A stretch of DNA of 61,349 bases from an uncultured Bacilli bacterium (GTDB lineage: Bacteria; Bacillota_I; Bacilli_A; RF39; UBA660), in NCBI GenBank assembly GCA_934131175.1, contig CAKOZD010000008.1:1-61349 (forward strand), in the 5' to 3' direction. The translations under genes and the position numbers were made by a program. Each line of letters begins with the position of its first letter. Position 1 is the first letter of the stretch. Shown here in pieces: positions 23,205-33,400 of this stretch. Below the pieces are notes generated by a model that was not told where the DNA came from, searched no databases, and was given only the letters and a program-made list of their open reading frames with translations.

Positions 23205-25727
23205 TTAACAACCTCTTCCACTTATACATACTCCATCTGAGTTCATAGTCCATTTTTCATTTGTTGATTTTTTAATTACTGTATCATTCCATACCATTGC
23301 ACCAAATGGATAGTCATATGGCTGTGATGAAGATGCAGCTGCTGTTGTAAAGTCAAAATATTCACAATTATCACTTACCCTATAGAAGAAATACCACTTA
23401 CCATTTATCATTTTCCAATCAGATGCTATTTTTCCATCTGCTTCTGCATAATACCATAGATAGTTATTTGTTCTATGCCAATACGTATGTATCCATGAAT
23501 TTTTTACAACTTTATAATTATCAACATAATTCCAATAATTGTTAGTTTTTCCATTTGTACATGTATTAGGTGTTACTACAATCCATCCATTGCCAACATT
23601 TTGATTACTTATAATTGTATTTATATTTCCTGCCTTGTCTGTAATAGTTAGCCTGCAAGATATAACTGCTGGTTCTTGACGGAATTCTGTTCCATTTTTT
23701 CCACTCTTTATATCTATTTTGCATAAAGTACTTGAACAGTTTGCCGTTGCAATTGATGAATCGGTAGTTGTACAATAAACATATTTAGTAGAAATACCAG
23801 ACCTATCATCTGATGAGGAAACATTAGCATATGGTCCTTCACCTAATTTATCTCCATAAATGAAAGCCAATTGATCGGACCTTACATATCCAGTATGACC
23901 ATGGAATGTAATTGAACCAGTTGGGTTTGTTTTGTCAATTCTAATATATGTTGAGGCATAATCCGAACAATTAGCTGTATCTGTTGGACCACTTGCTTTT
24001 TTATTGCATACTTTAATATAAGCCAATTGATTTCTTTGAACAGAAAATGGTGATGTTATAAATTCACTTTTTCCATACGAATTATAACTTTGATTATTAT
24101 ATGTTATCCATTTCGATGCATCATAACTATAATACCAATATCCTAAATTATTTGCTGGAGTCGTTGTCTTTACAGTCAAACTAAAATCTTTATTTGTCCA
24201 ATTTTCCTTTGTTGGATTTATAATTGTAGGTTTATTTGGTTTACACGGTCCTAAATCACATGAACTTCCACCACTTGATTTGTCATATGCAGTACATCTT
24301 ATAGTATTATCATAATCTGAATATGCCAATTGATTTTTCGTTCCACTACCACAGAATGTTTTTGGATTAGAACAACTATCACCATCTTTATAAATAACTT
24401 TACTACAACAATCTACTCTATTACAAACTTCTTTTTTCTTTAGTGTTGAATCACATTTAACTCCAGTATATTTATCTTTTGTACCATATGTGTCTAACCT
24501 TGTTCCATTACTACCACATTTTTTTGTACAATCACCTTTTTTTATTAAGTTGTCACTATCCAATACACTATTAGTACATTCCTTATATAATGTATAATCT
24601 GCTGTCTTTGAAGTTATATTACCAGCATTATCTTTTACATAGACATATATTGTTTTTTTACTTCCATCATACTTTCCACCTGGAAGAGTTATATCATAAC
24701 TAGACTTATATTCTTTGTAATCATCAGATAAGCATGTATTTTTATTCGTTTTGACACAGACTTTTATTTCATTTTGAGATGACATCATATTATTATCAGT
24801 GGCATTTATGTTTACTTTTGCTTTTAAACTATTAAATGATTTGTCTGCTGAGGAAATACTTAAAGAATTTATTATTGGAGGTAAGTTATCTATTTTGTAT
24901 GTTTTAAATGTACGTATTTCATTTTGTTCTGTAATTAAATTAGTACCTGTAATATCCATTGCACTATTAATTTTTACTAATAACTTATAGTTTCCTGTTT
25001 CTTTGTCCGGAGTTAATATTTCACTAGACTTTAATGTTATTACTTTTCCATTTAAAATATCTTTTTCTTGATTTGTTGATGATAATCCTCTAAATGTTGC
25101 TTCTTGCCATACATCTTTTGATGAATCTGTACCATCTTTATGCCATGCGTAACTTACTTGTACTCCATTATTTATTCCTGTAAAACTTTTTAATGCAATA
25201 GTTACAGCATATTTTTTCTTATCAGTCTTTAAATAATTTTCTGGGTCAGCAGAAACATCTAACTTAGTAACAGCATCATATGAACATGCCTCATTTCTTG
25301 GTACTCCGTCTTTTGGATAAACAACATTTACTTTACTACTAGTAATTTTTCCTTTATCATTAGAATTTCCACACCCTATTTGTGTAGCATAAGAATACTT
25401 TCCATTTAGTTTTACTACTCTTACATAAGTTTTATCAGAGTTACATGAAACACCGTTTTCCTGAATGTTTTTTATTAAATTTTTATCTTTCATTTGATCA
25501 TATGTAATATAAGCACATCCGGACCTGTTTTTTCCAAATAAATCTTTTGAATAAGAATCTACATAAAGTTTAGCACTGCTTTCAACAGAATCTTTATAAG
25601 TCGTATATTTTTTTAGAGTATTTGCTTCTATTATATTCCTAATAATTGGCATAGACATAACTGTAACAAGACCTAAAATAGAAATAGTTACCAATAATTC
25701 TACTAATGTGAATCCTTTATTTTTCAT
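23205..25727 (-). CDS. giant type IV pilin-like surface protein, Cys-rich
   Basis: The protein is 840 aa. I chose the ATG at 25727 because AAGGAG lies upstream and the result starts MKNKGFTLVELLVTISILG, a textbook prepilin leader with cleavage after Gly and the +5 Glu. Pilins are usually 120-250 aa; here ~800 residues follow. Residues ~30-130 look pilin-like with Cys pairs. Then come Ig/Big-like segments (for example TDNNMMSSQNEIKVCVK, and IDKTNPTGSI), a thrombospondin-1-like Cys-rich stretch around 400-450, and a Trp/Tyr-rich end (ASDWKMINGKWYFF) like cell-wall-binding repeats. No pilus ATPase or prepilin peptidase is in the window. It is probably a surface adhesin anchored through the pilin helix. 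Confidence 0.8.
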   Translation of the reverse strand: MKNKGFTLVELLVTISILGLVTVMSMPIIRNIIEANTLKKYTTYKDSVESSAKLYVDSYSKDLFGKNRSGCAYITYDQMKDKNLIKNIQENGVSCNSDKTYVRVVKLNGKYSYATQIGCGNSNDKGKITSSKVNVVYPKDGVPRNEACSYDAVTKLDVSADPENYLKTDKKKYAVTIALKSFTGINNGVQVSYAWHKDGTDSSKDVWQEATFRGLSSTNQEKDILNGKVITLKSSEILTPDKETGNYKLLVKINSAMDITGTNLITEQNEIRTFKTYKIDNLPPIINSLSISSADKSFNSLKAKVNINATDNNMMSSQNEIKVCVKTNKNTCLSDDYKEYKSSYDITLPGGKYDGSKKTIYVYVKDNAGNITSKTADYTLYKECTNSVLDSDNLIKKGDCTKKCGSNGTRLDTYGTKDKYTGVKCDSTLKKKEVCNRVDCCSKVIYKDGDSCSNPKTFCGSGTKNQLAYSDYDNTIRCTAYDKSSGGSSCDLGPCKPNKPTIINPTKENWTNKDFSLTVKTTTPANNLGYWYYSYDASKWITYNNQSYNSYGKSEFITSPFSVQRNQLAYIKVCNKKASGPTDTANCSDYASTYIRIDKTNPTGSITFHGHTGYVRSDQLAFIYGDKLGEGPYANVSSSDDRSGISTKYVYCTTTDSSIATANCSSTLCKIDIKSGKNGTEFRQEPAVISCRLTITDKAGNINTIISNQNVGNGWIVVTPNTCTNGKTNNYWNYVDNYKVVKNSWIHTYWHRTNNYLWYYAEADGKIASDWKMINGKWYFFYRVSDNCEYFDFTTAAASSSQPYDYPFGAMVWNDTVIKKSTNEKWTMNSDGVCISGRGC

Positions 25728-25731
25728 AATA

Positions 25732-28275
25732 TTATTTCTCCTTATTATTCTTATTATCTTTAACATCATGAATTACTAAAACTAATATTCCAATTAATCC
25801 AATTATTGAAATAATTAATCCTTCTTTTTGTAAAGGTGCTTGATAAGTAATCTTAATATTATGTTTGCCTTTATCTAATTTAAATCCTAAAAATGCTTTA
25901 TTTAATTTTATTGCATCTACTTTTTTATTATCAACTTTAATACTAAAACCAACATCATATGGAATACTTGTTACAAAATATCCATCATTTTGCATATCAA
26001 TACTTCCAGAAATAGTATTTCCTATATCATTAGTATCTGGTATAAATGTACTTTGTTTATCCTTTATTTTACTTAAATCTTTATAATTTAATTTATATGC
26101 TTCAAACTCACCTATTTTATAAATACCTTTATTAAATACCATTTCTAATTCATCTATACCATTATTATCTGATAAAACATAATGGAAAGTTTTATTATTA
26201 TTTTGATAGAATGAATTCTTACAAGTTAATACATTACTTATACCATTAATTGTAATTCTTTGATCGGTTTTTCCGTTAAAACATTCTTGTTTATTTAATA
26301 GTTTAATATTTATTATTAAGATATCATCTTTTTGTAAATTATTTACTTTTAATTTTATTTTTCCATTATCTCTTGATTTAATTATAGTTTTATCATCTTT
26401 TGTTTCTATATTAATATTTTTAGTTTTTACTAATTCATAATCTAAATCATATGGCTTTATTGCGATATCTGTACTTATATTTGAATTTTCATTTTTAACG
26501 ACTGCTCCTGATAATAATGCAGATATATTATTTGGATATTCTAAATTCTTAAAGTCAGAATCAGATATTATATTAGATGTTCCATATAATACTGGCATTA
26601 CATTATCATTTTTATATATATTTTCACTTACTTTTGTATATCCAATAGGTACTTTTCCTTTAGTATAAATATATTTTACTCCCATAAATGTTTGAAATAA
26701 AATATCATTATTTTGTGGTAACATTAATTTATTTCTATATGGAAGAGCTTCTCTAAATACTTTTTGATAAAACTTTTGATATTCTTTATTTGAAACTGAA
26801 GAATATACTGAATTTTGATTAAATCCTTCAGAATAAATTCTATTTAAGTTATAAACTGTATTATCTAAGTTATTTGATCTTACAATGTCTTTTTCTTCTT
26901 TTAATACTTTACTAATCTCTTTACTTGTTTTAATATCTTCTACTTCTGATATTAAGTTTTCATCTACATATTCATCATTATAGTTAGCAACTAAAACATT
27001 TAAAATTGATGGAATTAAAATAAATATAATTAGTATTTTTTCTGATACTTTTTTCTTTTGATATAAATATATTACTGAAAGTACAAGTAAGATATCTAAT
27101 GTTAATATTAAACTAAATCCAATAGATGCATTCTTTGTTGTTTGAATAATAGTTAAATATATTAATAATAAACTTAACAGTAGAATTTGTTTAAATTTAA
27201 TTTTCTTTTGAAATAATTTTTCTAAGAAATTTATTATTAGTAGTCCTATTAATGGAATAAATGGTATTAGTACTTTATTTCTAAAATATAAGTTTCCATT
27301 TAGTATATATATAAATATTGGCATATTAAGAATAATTGCTAATGTAATGCTTAAAAATTTATGTTCTTTTTTCTTTGACAATATTCCATATACAACTGCA
27401 ATTAGTGAAAGTGCTGTAAGTCCCATAGTGTAATTACTATATAATAGCGCTTCTACATTAAATATAGGAGTTATTTTCTCAAGTAATGTTATTGTTCCTT
27501 TTACGTTTGATTCTCTACCAGATATGATTGTATTATATGTTGGTAAAAGTAAAAGACATGAACTTAATATTCCGATTATTATAGGAATTAAAAAGACTAC
27601 TCCTTTTTTGAACATTTTAAAAAAGTCTATTTTCTTATTGTATTCTAAGTATCTATAAACTGCATATATGCATAATACTAAAATACATGTAATACTGTAG
27701 TAATAACTTATTGTTATTATGAATAATAAACTTATTGCTATTAGACTCATTTTATTCTTTTCAATATAGTCATCTACACCAATCATTCCAAGCATTAAAA
27801 ATGGTAAATAATCTACAAACATAAAATGTCTATGGAAATGAAATAAAATTGGTGCGGCACTAATAATTATAATTGTTGTTATTAAAGAAAATTTTTTTGA
27901 TGTTCTTCTTTTAAAGAAATAATAAGTAATAAGGCCAAATATCATATAAATGAATACATTCATAAAAGTTATATATGTACTCATTTTTATAAATGGAAAT
28001 AAATATGATATAAGTATTAAGGGATTATACAAACCATAATATGAAAAATTATAAATATTTTGCCCCGCTCCTAGTGAAAAAGCAAAGCTTGGTAACAAAT
28101 TATGTGTCTTATAAAAAAGATTTCTAAAATAATCTGGAAAAGCTACATGTTGTGCTAACCAGTCTATCTTAGAACCAAATATTGTTTGATTAGAGATTAT
28201 TAATAATATTAGTACTAGAGAATAGCCTAAAATTATTAAGTAGTTATAATCTCTTTTTTTATTATTGTAATTCAT
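25732..28275 (-). CDS. YfhO-family polytopic membrane protein
   Basis: The protein is 847 aa. Roughly 12-14 hydrophobic helices occupy residues 1-420 and one is near the C-terminus (820-838). Between them is a large extracytoplasmic beta-rich domain with the family's final LDKGKHNIKITYQAP pattern. The first loop (GSKIDWLAQHV, then SFAFSLGAGQNIYNFSYYG) fits YfhO proteins, which act in transfer of sugars onto lipid-linked wall polymers. The ATG overlaps the TSCPD gene by 14 nt. The pilin-like gene follows 4 nt later, so these appear to form one operon. A paralogue is at 50953-53457. Confidence 0.85.
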   Translation of the reverse strand: MNYNNKKRDYNYLIILGYSLVLILLIISNQTIFGSKIDWLAQHVAFPDYFRNLFYKTHNLLPSFAFSLGAGQNIYNFSYYGLYNPLILISYLFPFIKMSTYITFMNVFIYMIFGLITYYFFKRRTSKKFSLITTIIIISAAPILFHFHRHFMFVDYLPFLMLGMIGVDDYIEKNKMSLIAISLLFIITISYYYSITCILVLCIYAVYRYLEYNKKIDFFKMFKKGVVFLIPIIIGILSSCLLLLPTYNTIISGRESNVKGTITLLEKITPIFNVEALLYSNYTMGLTALSLIAVVYGILSKKKEHKFLSITLAIILNMPIFIYILNGNLYFRNKVLIPFIPLIGLLIINFLEKLFQKKIKFKQILLLSLLLIYLTIIQTTKNASIGFSLILTLDILLVLSVIYLYQKKKVSEKILIIFILIPSILNVLVANYNDEYVDENLISEVEDIKTSKEISKVLKEEKDIVRSNNLDNTVYNLNRIYSEGFNQNSVYSSVSNKEYQKFYQKVFREALPYRNKLMLPQNNDILFQTFMGVKYIYTKGKVPIGYTKVSENIYKNDNVMPVLYGTSNIISDSDFKNLEYPNNISALLSGAVVKNENSNISTDIAIKPYDLDYELVKTKNINIETKDDKTIIKSRDNGKIKLKVNNLQKDDILIINIKLLNKQECFNGKTDQRITINGISNVLTCKNSFYQNNNKTFHYVLSDNNGIDELEMVFNKGIYKIGEFEAYKLNYKDLSKIKDKQSTFIPDTNDIGNTISGSIDMQNDGYFVTSIPYDVGFSIKVDNKKVDAIKLNKAFLGFKLDKGKHNIKITYQAPLQKEGLIISIIGLIGILVLVIHDVKDNKNNKEK

Positions 28276-28516
28276 TTTTTACTTCTTGTAATGCTGTTGC
28301 TAATTGGTCTCCACAAGATGTTTGTTTACTATTACATGTTATCCCTTTTAATCTTTCTATTACTGTATCAATATCTTGTCCTTCAACTAGAGAACTTACG
28401 GCCTTTAAATTACCATTACATCCTCCTACAAATGATACATTATGTATTTTATTATCTTCCACATCAAAGTTTATTTCTTTAGAACAAGTTCCTACTGTTT
28501 TATATGTTTTATGCAT
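28262..28516 (-). CDS. TSCPD-domain protein (TIGR03905-like)
   Basis: The protein is 84 aa with four cysteines: GTCSKE, GGCNGN, GITCNSK and TSCGDQLA. This fits the small four-Cys TSCPD proteins, also found at the end of some ribonucleotide reductases, where the cysteines may bind metal. The family's function is not established. It overlaps the downstream YfhO gene by 14 nt and lies 12 nt after the FemABX gene. Confidence 0.85.
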   Translation of the reverse strand: MHKTYKTVGTCSKEINFDVEDNKIHNVSFVGGCNGNLKAVSSLVEGQDIDTVIERLKGITCNSKQTSCGDQLATALQEVKNELQ

Positions 28517-28528
28517 AATAATACTCCT

Positions 28529-29755
28529 TTACTTCTTTATTTTATGAATAAGTTCAAATAAGCTATAATGCCACGTTATTGGTAATGAATATTCTCCAAT
28601 TAATTCTTCTACATATCCATTAAATCCTCTTTTAAACTCATAAATACCATAATCTTTTGGATGTTCATTAATATTTGCTGGTATTCCATAAAAATTATGC
28701 TTTTTAAATCCATTTTCAATTCCATACTTAATTAATTCCCATTGTATCAAGTATTGTGAATTAAACTTCATATATTCTTCATAGTTTCCACTTGATAAAT
28801 ATATTATTTCTGGTTCTATTAACATAAACATTGAACCAGATAATGTAATAACATCTTTTCCACTTTCTTTTATAATTTCATTTGATTCTTTTATTCTCTT
28901 ATCAATTGATGCTATTTCATTATTAAGATTTTTCTTTTGACCATCATTATATTTTGCATCACTAAGAGCATTTAACTTTTCTTCTTTTTCTTCTTTTTCT
29001 TTTTCTAGTCTTTTGATATATGCTTTTAAGTCAAGTTCTGTTATAAAATATTTTACTTTATTATTATCATGAAATAATTTATACATTTCTTGAAAATAAG
29101 ATAGTTTTCTTACACTAAATCCTTTTCTTTCTCCAGTTTCTATCATAATATTTTCAAATCCATCTAACTCATCATAAGAAATTTCATTTACAGTTATGCC
29201 AAACTTTTCTGCTTTTCTAATTGTATTTCTAGTATTAGGTTTCATTTCTTTTAATATTTGTGCCTCGGTCTTACCTTCTAAGTCTAGTGAAAACATCCAA
29301 CCTACTTGTTCCATATTTTCTTCTTTAACTCTTTTAAAGCCTAAACTTTCAAGTTGTTTAATTACTGAAGTATTGTCTTCTCCACCTTCAACTATATTTC
29401 CATCTATGTCTCTTTGTTTTTTTATTACATAAGGATCTATTCTTAATACATAACCTTTTTTATCTTTAATGTATTTTTTTAATTCTTTTGTGAAAAAATC
29501 TACTAATTCTTCATCTTTAAAATCTAGTAAATAACCTCTTGGAGAATAAAATTCATATTTTCCAAAATGTCTTTTATGTGCAAGTAGCATTGTTGCTGCT
29601 ACTATATTTTTTTCTTTTTTAACTCCTACAAAATAGGTAATCCATCCTGATTTTTCTCTTAATTTTGATATTTCAGGAGCAGATAAAAATGTTTTTAATG
29701 GGTGATTTTCCCAAAATTCTCTGTATTCTTTTTCAGTTATTTCTTGAAATTTCAT
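28529..29755 (-). CDS. FemABX-family peptidoglycan branch ligase
   Basis: The protein is 408 aa, the usual FemX/MurM length. Two GNAT-like halves are visible, with FWENHPLKTFLSAPEI at the start, MKPNTRNTIRKAEKFGI in the middle, and GIPANINEHPKDYGIYEFKRGF near the end. A charged coiled-coil arm (~245-300) interrupts the second half, as in FemA and FemX. The enzymes add amino acids from aminoacyl-tRNA to the lipid-linked peptidoglycan precursor. This indicates a cell wall with interpeptide bridges. The amino acid used cannot be told. Confidence 0.9.
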   Translation of the reverse strand: MKFQEITEKEYREFWENHPLKTFLSAPEISKLREKSGWITYFVGVKKEKNIVAATMLLAHKRHFGKYEFYSPRGYLLDFKDEELVDFFTKELKKYIKDKKGYVLRIDPYVIKKQRDIDGNIVEGGEDNTSVIKQLESLGFKRVKEENMEQVGWMFSLDLEGKTEAQILKEMKPNTRNTIRKAEKFGITVNEISYDELDGFENIMIETGERKGFSVRKLSYFQEMYKLFHDNNKVKYFITELDLKAYIKRLEKEKEEKEEKLNALSDAKYNDGQKKNLNNEIASIDKRIKESNEIIKESGKDVITLSGSMFMLIEPEIIYLSSGNYEEYMKFNSQYLIQWELIKYGIENGFKKHNFYGIPANINEHPKDYGIYEFKRGFNGYVEELIGEYSLPITWHYSLFELIHKIKK

Positions 29756-29818
29756 TTTAACACCTACATTTCTATTAGTATTATACCATAAAACAAAAAT
29801 AAAACTACATGAGTAGCC

Positions 29819-30544
29819 TTATTTTTCTTTGTTAACGTTAAGTTTACTTTTCTTTTTAAAGAGCTTTTTCGTTGTCTTTATTTCATCATCTATTTTTTCA
29901 TCAATATTATCTACTATTTTATCTTTATCAAATATTGTTGCTATTAAAAGCATAATTACTATTAGTAAAAGTAGTAGAGAAACAAACAATATTCCATTAA
30001 ATTTATCTTCTTTGCTTCTTGTTGTATCTAAATAACTATTTGTTAAGTATGCATCATAATTTTCTGTTGTTATTTGTACTTCATTTTCTGCTGGTACAAA
30101 GTTTTTAATATTTTTTATAGCAAGATTTTTTAATTCATCATTTGTAATTACAGGGTATCCATAAACTTTTATTGGTTCCGGTACTTCTGTTGTTCTTTCA
30201 TATGTATAATCGATAATTGCTTTATATTTATTATAATCATTTTCATTAATTGCTATTAAATAAGTATGCCAAAGTCCAGTATCTTCTTTTTCTATTACAA
30301 AATGTATTCCTATATTAGTATCTTGATAGTAAGCAAATTTCTCTGACATTTTATTTATTGTAATATATGTGTAGTCTTCTACTGTTTCAACATTAGACCA
30401 TGAAACTATATTTTTCTTTTGTTCAAATATTCTGTATGAGCAAACAAATAAAATAGTTATTATGATTAAGTAAACTAAGCACATAAACATTTTAATTGCA
30501 AATCGTTTTTCATCAATTACTTTCTTCTTTTTTATTCTTTTCAT
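29819..30544 (-). CDS. hypothetical two-TM membrane protein
   Basis: The protein is 241 aa with a basic N-terminus, a first helix (about 18-38), an extracytoplasmic domain of ~140 residues (INKMSEKFAYYQ, then AINENDYNKYKAI), a second helix (about 183-203) and a charged Asp/Lys-rich cytoplasmic tail. No Cys and no known motif were seen. It sits between the FemABX gene and another membrane protein. Function unknown. Confidence 0.7.
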   Translation of the reverse strand: MKRIKKKKVIDEKRFAIKMFMCLVYLIIITILFVCSYRIFEQKKNIVSWSNVETVEDYTYITINKMSEKFAYYQDTNIGIHFVIEKEDTGLWHTYLIAINENDYNKYKAIIDYTYERTTEVPEPIKVYGYPVITNDELKNLAIKNIKNFVPAENEVQITTENYDAYLTNSYLDTTRSKEDKFNGILFVSLLLLLIVIMLLIATIFDKDKIVDNIDEKIDDEIKTTKKLFKKKSKLNVNKEK

Positions 30545-30587
30545 ATACTTCCTCTACTCTATTAATAGAATAACACAAATTATTACT

Positions 30588-30612
30588 TAAAAAAAGTTGA
30601 TTTACTCAACTT
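30588..30612 (-). terminator. terminator at the end of the membrane protein gene
   Basis: Minus-strand stem AGTTGA/TCAACT with a 5-nt loop and seven T, overlapping the stop codon of the gene ending at 30602. Confidence 0.7.
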
Positions 30613-31441
30613 TACTTTTCTTTTTTGAAATAAATCCTTCTAAGAATTTATAACCATCTCTATTCTTAATATATAAGTACCCTAAGATACAAAATACTAC
30701 TGCTCCTATAAAGTTTACAAATAAATCTTTCATAGTATCAATTAGTCCAATGTCTAAATATCCATTATCTATTATAGTAAGTGTTTTTCCATTATCACTA
30801 TATATTTCTGTTTTAGTTATATCCTTTAAGGTAATTGGTATGTTTTCTCCGGACTTGTTAATCTTAACAGATGATACTCTATTTACTATGGTATCTTTTT
30901 GCATGTCTTTATAAAAGTATCTGTCCATTGCAAACTCTCCAAATTCCCACATAATACCAACTGTCATTGAAAAACTAAAAGCAACTAACGCAACGAATGC
31001 TGGTGTCATTGTAATTCTTGAATTTGTAGTATTTAAAATATCCACAAGAGAAAAGCCAATTCCTGCACATAGGAAACCATTTAATGTATGAAGCATTGTA
31101 TCCCAATATGGAAATATTCCATAAAAATTTTGAATTTCTCCTAGTATTTCAGATGAAAATATAAATAAGTAAACTATTATTTCTAGTGTATCAGGTAACT
31201 CTATTTGGAATTTATTTGATATAAATCCTGGAAGAGTAAATAAAATTAATGTCAAAATACAAAGAAGAACATTATTCCAGTTACCATGCATACTTTGAGC
31301 AACCATACATAGTATCACTAAAAGTCTTAACACCAAATAAACAGTTAATTTCAATCCGAATTTTTCTCTAGCCTTTGGAGAAATTTTTCTTTTATTATTT
31401 TTGTTTATTTCTTCCTTTTTTAATTTTCTTTTTTTGGACAT
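30602..31441 (-). CDS. polytopic membrane protein (YjdF/DUF2238-like)
   Basis: The protein is 279 aa. I chose the ATG at 31441 because AGGTGAG lies upstream; an earlier ATG would overlap the lipid kinase gene. After a basic N-terminus there are about six helices. The motifs WDTMLHTLNGF and TVGIMWEFGEFAMDR recall the conserved DxxxH and WExxE positions of YjdF-type proteins. A soluble loop (~185-230) precedes the last helix. It follows the lipid kinase gene by 13 nt in one operon. The biochemical role is unknown. Confidence 0.6.
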   Translation of the reverse strand: MSKKRKLKKEEINKNNKRKISPKAREKFGLKLTVYLVLRLLVILCMVAQSMHGNWNNVLLCILTLILFTLPGFISNKFQIELPDTLEIIVYLFIFSSEILGEIQNFYGIFPYWDTMLHTLNGFLCAGIGFSLVDILNTTNSRITMTPAFVALVAFSFSMTVGIMWEFGEFAMDRYFYKDMQKDTIVNRVSSVKINKSGENIPITLKDITKTEIYSDNGKTLTIIDNGYLDIGLIDTMKDLFVNFIGAVVFCILGYLYIKNRDGYKFLEGFISKKKSKVE

Positions 31442-31454
31442 AAACTCACCTACT

Positions 31455-32375
31455 TTATTGTTCAAAAATTTCGTTTATCGTTTTTTTAGGAACTTGCATT
31501 TTTATACATTGTTTTAAATCAAAATTAAATTTTACGGATGATGTTTTGTATTCTTCACCATCTAAGCACCATGATGTTTTTGGCGGATCAATAAACTCCA
31601 TTTCTAGGTTGTCAGTTCTATAATATGTAATTCCAGGAATATCTTTAACATCAATTGTTTGAATTAAAACTAGCATTTTTATCATTTCTTTTTTATTTTT
31701 TACATTAGCAAGAGCCACTTCAAATTTCTTATCATCTAATTTAACGTCATAATAAACATCAGGTTGCCCTGCAATTCTTGAAGAATTAGAAATAAATATA
31801 AATGAATATTCTCCATTATACTCTTTTCCATCTATTTTATATTTTATGCGATATTTATGTATTTTGTTCCTTAATTGCTTTATTCCATATAAAATATATG
31901 CTATTTTTCCATATCTTTTTTTTAATTCTCTTGGTGTATTATATGCCATATCAATATAGTCACCAAGACAAGCAACGTAAACAAATGGTGTTTTATTTAT
32001 GAAACAAACATCTACCTTTTTTGCTTTTCCATCTAATAATATTCCTAAATTTTCATAAACACTTTTATTTAGACCATACATTTTTCCAACGTCATTTGTA
32101 CTTCCCATTGGAAGTGGAGCTATTGTTAGGGGTTTTGTTCTTTTTACATTGCCTGATACAATCTCATTTAAAGTCCCATCTCCTCCACCACTTACAACTA
32201 GTGATATATCATCTGGTAGAGCTTGTATAATTTTGGTTGCGTCGCCTTTTGCTTTAGTAAAAATTATTTCCGTATCATAACCATGTTCTCTTAAAATATC
32301 GTAGAACTCTTCATAAGATGTTATCTTCTTTTTTTTTCCACTTTCTGGGTTCATAATTATTACACATTTTTTAAT
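31455..32375 (-). CDS. diacylglycerol kinase-like lipid kinase, probable ATT start
   Basis: The catalytic pattern is clear: NPESGKK near the start, VSGGGDGTLNE, and APLPMGSTND, all typical of DgkB/YegS lipid kinases that phosphorylate diacylglycerol or related lipids. The first ATG (32354) falls inside the normal first strand, right before NPESG, and is 31 nt from the only good ribosome site (AAAGGAG, 32386-32392). The same frame extends to ATT at 32375, 10 nt from that site, giving the expected IKKCVIIMNPESG opening. TGA blocks any longer form, so I chose ATT; the ATG remains the alternative. Confidence 0.85.
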   Translation of the reverse strand: MKKCVIIMNPESGKKKKITSYEEFYDILREHGYDTEIIFTKAKGDATKIIQALPDDISLVVSGGGDGTLNEIVSGNVKRTKPLTIAPLPMGSTNDVGKMYGLNKSVYENLGILLDGKAKKVDVCFINKTPFVYVACLGDYIDMAYNTPRELKKRYGKIAYILYGIKQLRNKIHKYRIKYKIDGKEYNGEYSFIFISNSSRIAGQPDVYYDVKLDDKKFEVALANVKNKKEMIKMLVLIQTIDVKDIPGITYYRTDNLEMEFIDPPKTSWCLDGEEYKTSSVKFNFDLKQCIKMQVPKKTINEIFEQ

Positions 32376-32535
32376 AGAACATCAGCTCCTTTATATGTCT
32401 TATTATAATATTTATTTATAAAAAATACTAGTGCAAAAGATATTAGAAATGTGTAATATTAATGAAACTTTTTTTACATATTTTCAATTATATTAAATTT
32501 TTTTCTTAATAATATAATTGAAAGGAGGTATTTGT

Positions 32536-33360
32536 TTGACTAGATTTATTTCACCATTATATGATACGACTTTTAAATATCTTTGGAAGAGTGATAATGC
32601 AAGATTCTATTTTATTAAATTAATTAAGTATCTAACAACAATTGATTTAAGTAATTATCATTTATATGATAATGAAATTAATTCAGGTAATAATTTAAAA
32701 GATTATAGACTTGATTTAGTATTTGTTCCAAATGATCAAGATGAAAGACTTGGAATGACAATTAATATTGAAATGTATAAGAATTATCATTCTACTGACT
32801 CTATTAAATCATTTTCATATGTTTTTAGTCTACTTAGTAAATCTTTAAAACAAGGAGAAACATATTTTGAAAAGTAAATTGTTCAAATTAATTTTAATGA
32901 TGGATATTTTAAAGAAAATAAGGAAGTTGGAAATATTTGTTATATGATTTCTGATGAAAGTGGAAAATATAAGAAAAATTATATGAAAATATATGAAGTG
33001 TATCTATCTAAATACAAAGGTCTGTGCTATAATGAGGCTAATGAATTAGATGCTATGCTATCTTTCTTATCTGCAAATAGTTATGAAGAAATGGAAAGAA
33101 TAGCATGTGGCAAAAAGGAGGCATTAGCTATTATGGATGAATTAAAAAAACTTTCTAAAGAAGAAAATTTTCTACCAGAATATGACTTTGAAAGAGAAAT
33201 GAGAAGAGTAACTAATACTGAAAAAGAAATATCTAAACAAGAAGGTAAAGAATCAGCCATAAGAGAAGTTGCTATTAAACTTTTAAAGAATAATGTTGAT
33301 ATAAAAACAATATCTAATTCTACTGGTTTATCTATTGAAGAAATTAATAGTCTAAATTAA
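32536..33360 (+). pseudogene. Rpn-family PD-(D/E)XK nuclease gene split by one stop codon
   Basis: Starts at TTG 32536, seven nt after AAAGGAGG. The frame reads through TAA at 32875-32877 and continues without a shift to 33360 (274 codons), so the gene differs from an intact one by a single codon. It has RFISPLYDTTFKYLW, then RLDLVF and INIEMYK, the usual Asp/Glu core of Rpn/PD-(D/E)XK family transposase-like proteins. The expected residue at the stop is Tyr (FEK-Y-IVQIN). The C-terminus (IKLLKNNVDIKTISNSTGLS) is the family helix pair. Rpn proteins are DNA-cleaving recombination factors. Either a recent inactivation or a sequencing error. Confidence 0.85.
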
Positions 33361-33363
33361 ACA

Positions 33364-33396
33364 AAAACTCAAGAAAATTATTCTTGAGCTTTTTTG
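33364..33396. terminator. bidirectional terminator
   Basis: CTCAAGAA/TTCTTGAG stem with 5-nt loop and A and T tracts, between the Rpn and lysozyme genes. Confidence 0.8.
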
Positions 33397-33400
33397 TTTT

